Part shown: positions 57,085 through 64,000 of the stretch, in pieces
How the letters are laid out: every line of letters begins with the position of its first letter
Position numbering within the stretch: position 1 is the first letter of the stretch
DNA from: Plecoglossus altivelis
Taxonomy: Eukaryota > Chordata > Actinopteri > Osmeriformes > Plecoglossidae
DNA length: 64,000 bases
Direction: 5' to 3'
Assembly: GCA_036571765.1 (NCBI GenBank)
Contig: BROE01000018.1
Location: 12,642,694-12,706,693 of the forward strand
Translations under genes and position numbers: made by a program
Notes under the pieces: model-generated
Seen by the model: the letters and a program-made list of their open reading frames with translations, nothing else
What the model was told of the DNA's origin: nothing
The model's database searches: none

Positions 57085-57440
57085 AATATTGATAGTTAGT
57101 TAGTCAGTCACTTAGTTTCTCAGTTACATGTTAATTATTTACTTAGTTACTAGTTACTTAGTTACATAATTACTGGTTACTTAGTTAATAGTTAGATACT
57201 TAGTTACAAATTACTTAGTTGCAAAATACTTAAGTTCTAGTTACTCAATTACTTAGTTACTAGTTACTTATTTACTTAGTTACTAGTTGCTTAGTTACTT
57301 AGTTACTAGTCATTTAGTTACTAGTTACTTAATTACTCAATTACTACTTACCTAGTTAGTTAGTTACTAGTTACTTAGTTAATAGTTACTTAGTTTCTTT
57401 GTTACTTAGTTACTTAGTTGCTGGTTAAATATTTACTAGT
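57085..57440. repeat. Degenerate 8-bp-like repeat (ACTTAGTT/ACTAGTT)
   Basis: About 350 bp built from irregular alternation of TTACTTAG and TTACTAG units. Low complexity, no coding content. Confidence 0.85.
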
Positions 57441-57795
57441 GATACTAAGTATTACTCCACACTTTCTCTGATTGAGTCTGGCCTTAATCTCAAGATGTAC
57501 AGGAAATAGTATATTACTGAGTAATGGTTAGTGACTGCAATGATTATTAGCAACTTTAGCTCAGTTTCCTACTAGGTTTAATACTAAGTAGTACTTCACA
57601 CGTTCTTTGACTGAGTCTGGCCTTGATCTCAAGATGTACAGGACATAGTACAGTACTGAGTTATGGTTAGTGACTGTACCGATTACTAGCAACTTCAGCT
57701 CAGTTTCCTACTCAGTGTGATACTAAGTAGTACTCCACACTTTTTCTGAGTCTGGCCTTGATCTTAAGCTGTACACTTCATATTATAGCATCATA
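57441..57795 (+). repeat. Tandem repeat, period 139 bp, about 2.5 copies
   Basis: Units start at 57441, 57580 and 57719 with GATACTAAGTAGTACTCCAC-like sequence. The same unit reappears, partial or inverted, at about 58020-58147 and 58865-58960. Confidence 0.85.
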
Positions 57796-57948
57796 TATCA
57801 CTGTAAGTAATTGATACTTGGGTGTAGGTGTTGATAGATTGGAGGAAATTACATTGTAGACTTTGCTGATGTTGTAGAACTTACCTTGGTTGTTGTTGTT
57901 CCCTTGTTTGTGACTTTCATCACTGTTCGACAGCTACTGCACCTGCCA

Positions 57949-58005
57949 GGATTCAAACCGATATTGCCTGTTTGCAATTCAGATGATTTAACCACTGAGC
58001 TATCC
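57949..58005 (-). repeat. tRNA-like cassette with A and B boxes
   Basis: On the minus strand GGATAGCTCAGTGGTTAAAT (an exact A box, TAGCTCAGTGG) is followed about 30 bases on by CGGTTTGAATCC (B-box-like). The flanking stems do not pair well, so this is a tRNA-derived repeat, not a working tRNA gene. Confidence 0.55.
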
Positions 58006-58057
58006 AGCTGTCATACTGTACAGGACATATTATAGTATTGAGCTTAGTGACTGTACC

Positions 58058-58147
58058 GATTACTAGCACCTTTAGCTAGTTACTTCCTCAGTTTCCTACT
58101 AGGTTTAGTAGGAAACTGAGCTAAACTAGCTAAAGTTGCTAGTAATC
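58058..58147. repeat. Imperfect inverted repeat (about 45-bp arms)
   Basis: The left arm begins GATTACTAGCACCTTTAGCT and the right arm ends AGCTAAAGTTGCTAGTAATC, with TTTCCTACTA / TAGTAGGAAA at the centre. It is built from head-to-head pieces of the 139-bp unit. Confidence 0.85.
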
Positions 58148-58403
58148 TTGACAGTAAATAACCATATTTCAGTTCTACACTGGAAAAAAGGCCACTCCAA
58201 AAATAAGCAAAAGAAGAGTAATAACAATTTTTTTTGCCTTTTATAAGCAAACAAATCTGCCAATGGAACAAGTGAAAATTCACTTGGTAAGATTTCTTGA
58301 AATAAGATAATATATTTAAGCCTTACAAGATAAGCGTGATCTTGAAATTAGCTAGGAAAACTCAAACTTTTTAGCTATATTTTACTGGTATTGGTATGTT
58401 TTG

Positions 58404-58846
58404 TGTCTCACAATAAGCTTGGGATGATCAACGACAAACTCAGAGATCTCTCTCCAAGTTTAATGACCGGTCGGGAGGAGGTACAGGGTACAGTCTTCAA
58501 AGTCCACATACGTGAGTTTATATAGTTTCCAGAGACAAAGAACAGTTATTCAGCCGATAGGATTTGTACACGCTCAGTTGTACAAGCATCCAATATAAAC
58601 ATTAGACAGTATAGTGTAATGGTCTTGTTGGATCGAGGCCATTTAACCTAAACAGAGACTTGACAGATAACTATAACTCTTTTAAAGAGCTTTCCATATG
58701 TTAAAGGTACAGAAGAGAAGGTTCAACCAGAGTCCCACAATATATGAACATATGGAATTGCTCATGTGTCCTCTATAAACTATTCAGTGTTTAATTAAAA
58801 AAATCTAAATAGAGTGCATAGCTTAACTTTCAGCCATTACCCATCA
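58404..58846 (-). mobile_element. LTR of the endogenous retrovirus family, separate copy (about 440 bp)
   Basis: On the minus strand it starts TGATGGGTAATGGCTGAAAG, has a TATA box (ACTATATAAACTC near 58525) and a polyadenylation signal ATTAAA (near 58460), and ends GTGAGACACA. Its first 170 bp match 59055-59235. No target duplication seen. Confidence 0.65.
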
Positions 58847-58960
58847 AAGGCCTGACTCAGAGAAAGTGTGGAGTACTACTTAGCATTTCACATAGTAGCA
58901 AACTGAGCTGAAGTTGCTATTAATCAGTACATTCGCTAACCATAACTCAGTACTGTACAG

Positions 58961-59031
58961 CTGGATGATACCTCAGTGGTTAAATCGACTGACTCGCAAG
59001 CCGGCAATATGGGTTCAAATCCTGGCAGGTG
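58961..59031 (+). repeat. tRNA-like cassette, inverted relative to 57949-58005
   Basis: A-box-like TACCTCAGTGGTT and B-box-like GGGTTCAAATCC with tRNA-like spacing, flanked by part of the 139-bp unit. This block separates the two LTR pieces. Confidence 0.55.
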
Positions 59032-59054
59032 CTGTTGCACAATGATGAAAGTTA

Positions 59055-59235
59055 CAAAGTGCTTTCCATATGTTAGAGGCACAGAAGAGAAGGTTCGACC
59101 AGAGTTCAACAATATCTTAACATACGAACATATGGAAACGCTCATGTGTCCTCTATAAACTATTCAATGTTTAATCAAATAAAACAAATAAAATAAAATA
59201 CATAGCTTAACTTTCAGCCATTACCCATCATTCCC
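59055..59235 (-). mobile_element. Truncated 3' LTR of the provirus
   Basis: It starts TGATGGGTAATGGC directly after the polypurine-type tract AAAAGGAGGGAA (59236-59248, gene strand). After about 180 bp it is cut off by the tRNA-like block. About 10-15% different from the LTR at 58404-58846. Confidence 0.65.
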
Positions 59236-59699
59236 TCCTTTTAAACCAAAATTCTGAGATCTCAGACATTTTGCTTTACTTCAGGAAAACCAGGATAGGG
59301 GAGGGGATGGTCCGTCTTCATTGAGTACCTCACAGGCCAATAAGCATCTTTGTAAATGCAAACATTCCCGAGACTTATAGGCAAGTGTCCCAAGAACCCT
59401 TTCATTCCCAAAGACACGCCCGTCAGTCCCTCAGCAGGGGAATAGTTTGTTTTCCTTCAGTAATCTTTCTATCTAGGAGGAGAACTGATGACTTCTAACT
59501 GAACAGTCAAACTCACAAAATCAGAAATCAAAAATTAACCAAAATAAATCAAACACACAAAACGTAAGTTCCTTTATATTCGTCTCCGTTACCAAACGTT
59601 TACAAGATAGATATGCAGGTAAATATGTTTTAACATCTAAATATGCATATACTGTCTCATTCTAATCATTTTCATTCATGCAACTAACCTCTTGAGTCT

Positions 59700-61600
59700 A
59701 CGGGACTTATAACAAGTCATAATAATAAGAGTAACAATGGAGAGGGCCCAAATAATCTGAGCCACAATAACCCAAATTTTACTAAATGGAATTCCGCTTT
59801 CGATGATAGCATGACCAGCTTAGAATGCCTTAATGACAGCATAATGTTTCTTGGCTGTTTGCACATAACCTTTAGCATCTTTAAAACCTTTGTCAGCTTT
59901 CCCAATTTCAACTTTTGCCTTAGCAATTGTAACCCCAGTCAATAATACATGATTCTTAATATAATCACTTAGAGTTGCCAGTATTTCATCCATTTCATAT
60001 GCTGTGCCCATTGTCCAATTTTGAGGTTCCAGACGGATGTTAGGAATATGCAGGGTCTGCAGAAGAGATTGTCCCATGTTAAAGAACGAGGATTTAAAGA
60101 AACACAAACGGGCCATTTAGAACAATAATTATCATTAATAATTACTTCACCTGTCCCGCACCAGTGAGTGTGTGATATCTGAACTGGCCGAAAGTTTGGG
60201 AGATCTTTGGTCACTTCAAAACCAGTGGAGAAATCAGAAATATTCATTTTTGAAACATAAGCGCCATTACAAAACACATTTAGGCCTACTTGTTGACAAT
60301 GTATTCTGTCAAATAGGTAACATCTTTATCTACATAGGCTTCCATAAGCCATATACACCAGTGTTGATAAAGGTCCCCACAGGGAAACGGGAGAGCAGTC
60401 ACACCGCGTACTGTGTACCCGGGGCCACGGACTAGAGGAAATGTGATAACACCTCTCAGAGTATGCTCTGAGTCAGCGCAGACTCTTGATACCGGCAGAA
60501 CCTCCCCCACAATGTGCCCTGGAGCTGGAAGTGTTATTGCGGTCAGGAGTTGGCCTGCGATCTCTGGCGGGATATACCCATCTTTCAGGTCTGTGACCAG
60601 AGAGTTCCATTCAGCAATGGTGGCTTGTCCCGCTCGGTAACACTGCTGTTCTCGCTCTGCTCTCTCCAACATCCTGCTGAACGCAATTCTGAAAACATCA
60701 ACACTCCTGCTGATAACCCTACAGTCTCACCAAGCATGCGCAAATTGTATCGTGCCGCATTAGCCAAACTTGAGGCACCATTAACATTAGCACTGGCCGC
60801 TCTATTCACCCACTCACCAGCAAGGACAAGTTCATTTTCTACCCAATTGTGTTTGTATTCAGATATAGCTTGAGCAAATGTGTTGTAAGTTCCCAGTCCT
60901 ACCCCCACCCAACCCTCAACTGATCTTTTCCCTCTCTGGCTTGTGCATCGAGGGAGACGGGTGAGCAATTTCTCATAAAGGTTTTGAATCTCATCAGTTA
61001 GACTAGAGAATTCCTTACACATTTATAGCCAAGGCGAAAGATCCATATCTAGTTTTGCTTCAAACACATGCAATATGCTAAGAAGCTACATAGTGTACCA
61101 TCTAGAGTGTTTAACTAAACCAGGAGCTGTAATGTGTTTAACTTCCGGACAATTCTCAACCCAATCAGGATTGTCCATTGTAACATTGGTATTGTTAATT
61201 CTAATATCTTTTGGAACTATCCCAGAGGGTCCTATCATATGACATTTCCTTGGAGACTGACCATAATACACATGGTACAATATTTTTTTTCCAGACATTG
61301 TTTCCCATCTGGAGCTCTCAATCAAAAGATCAACTATAGATGAATTCAGGAGACAACCTTCTAATGGTACTGTATCGTTACTCCAAGTAGAGTTATCTGG
61401 ACCTACTAAGACATAGATAGGCCCTTTATTAATCAAATGAACTGTCAAAGTATATCTAGCTTCATTTACAATTACCCCATATGTGAGTGCTGCATCACTG
61501 ACATCATGATCAAAATGCCACTCCTTTGATGTAGGGTCACAGTATGTTGACGAGAGTTTTTAGGAAGTACATCTTTAAATACATAGTGTGATCTCTCTCT
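59700..61600 (-). pseudogene. ERV envelope gene remnant
   Basis: Surface-unit-like sequence at about 61600-60960 has several N-glycosylation sequons. A furin-type RGKRS lies near 60930, followed by a transmembrane-subunit-like region. A membrane anchor near 59710-59780 (IWALSIVTLIIMTCY) precedes a short basic tail. The frame is interrupted several times (near 61086, 61022, 60600, 60280, 60100 and 59820). Confidence 0.7.
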
Positions 61601-61838
61601 TCTACACAACATTTCTTCTTTTATTAACGATTCACCTATTTAACGCTTAACACTAGTCTTTTTGCCTTTCTTTTAAGCAGTCTCTGAAACAACCTGTCCC
61701 ACATGATCACACCAGAGTAGCACTCGGCCACTCAAGAAATCTGGTGACCCTAATTACACAGTAGCTCAGTTGTTATCTTCACCGGGTTGAGTCTTGTGCT
61801 TCCTATTGACAACACCACCCTTTGTAACCGGTCTTCCA

Positions 61839-62920
61839 CTATTGATCGGCGTTGGTCGTTGGATATACCTTTTTACAGTGTGACTGATGTATCCAGGTCT
61901 TCCATTCAGCAATTTTCACTGCTGTGGGCGTGGCGAGCAAGAACGACGAATGGGTCGTCCCACTTTGGCGATGACCAGGTTTTTCTTTTGATGACCTTAA
62001 GCAGGATCTGGTCTCCCAGGAACAGTTTGGTATCCTGTAAAGGACAGAGGAGTCTGGTAGGTTATTGGCTCTTTGTACTTCCTTGCTTTCAAATAGGGAA
62101 CGCATCCAATCAGCCAATGTGTTCTTATTGTTAGATGCATGCTAATCCTGTACACAATCAGTGACAGGTAGTCTAAAAGGTCTACCTTTAAGCATTTCAA
62201 ATTCGTTAACCCTAAGCTTGTTGGTGTGATTTTCATGTACATTTCCACTAGACTGGTGCATTCTGGCCATGGTCTGCCTGTTTCTTCCATGACTTTTCTG
62301 AGTCTTAATTTCATGGTGCCGTTTGTTCTTTCCACTAATACCTAAGTTTTCCAAACCCTTTTACACTACTTCATTTAGAAAATGTGTACCATTATCACTG
62401 TATATTTTTTCTGGTATACCATGAGTCAGTATTATTCTGTTACACAATGCTTTGGCTACTGTTATAGCATCTCCTGAAGCCGTGGGCACACATTCTACCC
62501 ATTTGTTCAGAGGACAGATCATTACCAAACAGTATTTATACCTCTGGTATTCTGACAGTTCGATAAAATCCATACACATGTGTTGGAATGGATACTCTGG
62601 TTTGGGGAACTGGCCTCTTCGCAGCCGGTCATTACCCTGGGCATTGTGCCTTCAACATATCATACACTTTCTGCAATACATTTTACAAGAAGTTTGAAAA
62701 TGTGGATAGGCATAAAAGTGCTGTTGTATGATATCCACCATCCCCCCTGTTGAGACATGGCATAGCCCATGACTCACTGTTGCTGCTATATCATACATGT
62801 TAGCTGGAAGGATAATTTTACTATCTATGGTATACAAGTCATTTATTAGTACTGCTCCATTTTGGATCCACTTCTTTTGGTCAGTATCTGATGCATGTTT
62901 TTGCATATCACTCATCACAT
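61839..62920 (-). pseudogene. ERV integrase remnant
   Basis: HHCC zinc-finger-type stretch near 62660-62770 (HVSTGGMVDII, CRKCMIC), followed by a stop. The catalytic core has FIELSEYQRYKYCLV, YSDNGTHF (second Asp) and, in another frame, ERTNGTMKLRLRK (Glu). The C-terminal part ends near 61840 (LLATPTAVKIAEW, WIHQSHCKKV). At least four frame breaks. Confidence 0.8.
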
Positions 62921-64000
62921 CTATTGGGATGAGATGTGGTCTGTCTGATTTTTAGATGCATGTGCCACAAATGTGTTTTTTGCAGCTCGTTTAGCTGTTG
63001 TATCTGCAAAGGCGTTACCTTGTGACACAGGGTCTGTTTCTCTGGTGTGTGCTGCACATTTACACATAGCTAATTTAGAAGGCATTTGAATGGCTTTTAG
63101 TAATTCTGTTAAAGGTTTGGCATTGGCTCTTTGCTCCCATTGTCTGGCAAACACATGTACAGTCGAAAATGCATACTGGCTGTCTGTATACACTGTTAAG
63201 GGTTTCCCTTGCGCTATCTTGCATTCTTCTGTTAACGCTACTAACTCCGCCGCCTCTGCAGAATAGTGTGATGGCAGTGATTCAGCTTTGATCACTGTAG
63301 TTCTGTCAACTACTGCATATCCCGTCTGTGTTTTCCCGTATTGATTTTTTGAACATGAACCATCTACAAACCATATAAGTCTCTCACCTAGAGGGGTGTC
63401 TTGTAAATCCACTTGTGGTTTACTTAGTTTCAGCTTTACAATTGTGTGGTTCACCGTTATTTTCAGTGGGTAACAATGTTGCCGGGTTGAACACAGTACA
63501 CCTCCTGACTGTCAGGTGTGGTTGGAGAAATAATGTTGATGTTAAGGCTAGGTGTCGTGCTGGTGAGAGGAAACTCATTTTTGTCTCATTTACCAAGATA
63601 TGTACTGCATGTGGTACTAGTAAGGTGAGTGTGTGGAATAACACTATTTCAGCTGTCTTCTCCACTGCCATTGCTGCAGCACATACGGCTTGAACACACG
63701 GTGGCAAGGCCTTGCCACTGGATCGAGTATCTGCGAAAAGTAGCCGATGGGTTTTAGTCTCTCACCATGATTTGTGCTAACATTGATGTCTTAAACCCCC
63801 TTTCACAATCTACTGTTTGAACAAATTCTTTAGAGTAGTCTGGTAGAGACAGCACTCCCGTGTTTACAAGTTCTTGTTTTACCCTTGAGAAGGCCTCTCT
63901 GCCTCCTGAGTCCATGTTAGTTTGTCATTTAGGGCCAAATCTTCTTTTTACATCATGTCTAGCAGGGGTTGTGTTAATGAAGCATAATCTAAGACCCAGC
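62921..64000 (-). pseudogene. ERV pol: RT end, connection and RNase H
   Basis: RT-thumb-like sequence (63710-64000) is broken by stops. The connection domain at about 63430-63707 includes LVPHAVHILV and FNPATLLPTENN. RNase H at 62935-63390 has WFVDGSC (first Asp), ESLPSHYSAEAAELVAL (Glu) and YTDSQYAF (Asp). A frameshift near 62935 and a TAG at 62921 separate it from integrase. Confidence 0.85.

Larger units (their letters stand above)
59236..64000 (-). mobile_element. Endogenous retrovirus, class I-like (pol 3' part, env, 3' LTR); runs past the window end
   Basis: Gene order on the minus strand is RT thumb and connection (above 63455), RNase H, integrase, env, polypurine tract, LTR. The layout and RNase H/connection wording are gammaretrovirus/epsilonretrovirus-like, as in other fish ERVs. 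All genes are broken by frameshifts and stops. The 5' LTR, gag and most of RT lie outside the window. Confidence 0.85.

Noticed and set aside
57085..57795. CRISPR-like array
   Set aside because: Irregular 8-bp units and a 139-bp tandem repeat; no repeat-spacer structure, and the DNA is vertebrate.
58961..59031. Functional tRNA gene
   Set aside because: Promoter boxes are present but the stems do not form a proper cloverleaf, and a related copy exists nearby; treated as a tRNA-derived repeat.

Overview
The window is vertebrate genomic DNA, almost certainly from a teleost fish. Two multi-exon genes with vertebrate-type introns are packed with fish-typical transposons: Tc1, RTE, L2 and Rex1 LINEs, Harbinger, hAT-type MITEs, a tRNA-derived SINE and a class I-like endogenous retrovirus. 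It also has many simple repeats and one assembly gap (454 N, 6327-6780). I cannot fix the species.

Host genes. The plus strand from 205 to 11925 carries the last eight coding exons of pigq (GPI-GlcNAc transferase subunit Q); the 5' part lies upstream of the window. The minus strand from 54865 down to 20930 carries all six coding exons of rab40c, an atypical Rab GTPase with a SOCS box (840 bp including stop, 279 codons). The two genes are tail to tail, about 9 kb apart. PIGQ and RAB40C are also neighbours on human chromosome 16p13.3, so the pairing looks like conserved linkage.

Layout. 1-12.5 kb: pigq exons; its introns hold a Tc1 copy, a 166-bp hAT-like MITE and two RTE LINEs placed head to head. 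12.1-12.5 kb: a tandem duplication after the pigq stop carries two polyadenylation signals. 12.5-20.9 kb: intergenic, with a SINE and a 905-bp duplicate copied from rab40c intron 5. 20.9-54.9 kb: rab40c, whose introns have grown by transposon insertion. Intron 5 is mostly Tc1 plus L2. Intron 3 is mostly a 370-bp deleted Tc1. Intron 2 is about 96% one Harbinger element that has itself received two RTE LINEs and another repeat. Intron 1 holds another Tc1 and a Rex1 LINE nested in an older L2-like LINE. 54.9-57 kb: rab40c upstream region. 57-59.2 kb: low-complexity DNA, a 139-bp tandem repeat, tRNA-like cassettes and LTR pieces. 59.2-64 kb: the 3' half (pol and env) of a decayed minus-strand endogenous retrovirus, which runs off the window.

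I found no evidence of a novel enzymatic or defence system. The most unusual structure is the nested Harbinger/RTE complex that makes up nearly all of rab40c intron 2, followed by the intronic duplication pasted between (TA)n tracts and the tRNA-like/139-bp repeat complex.
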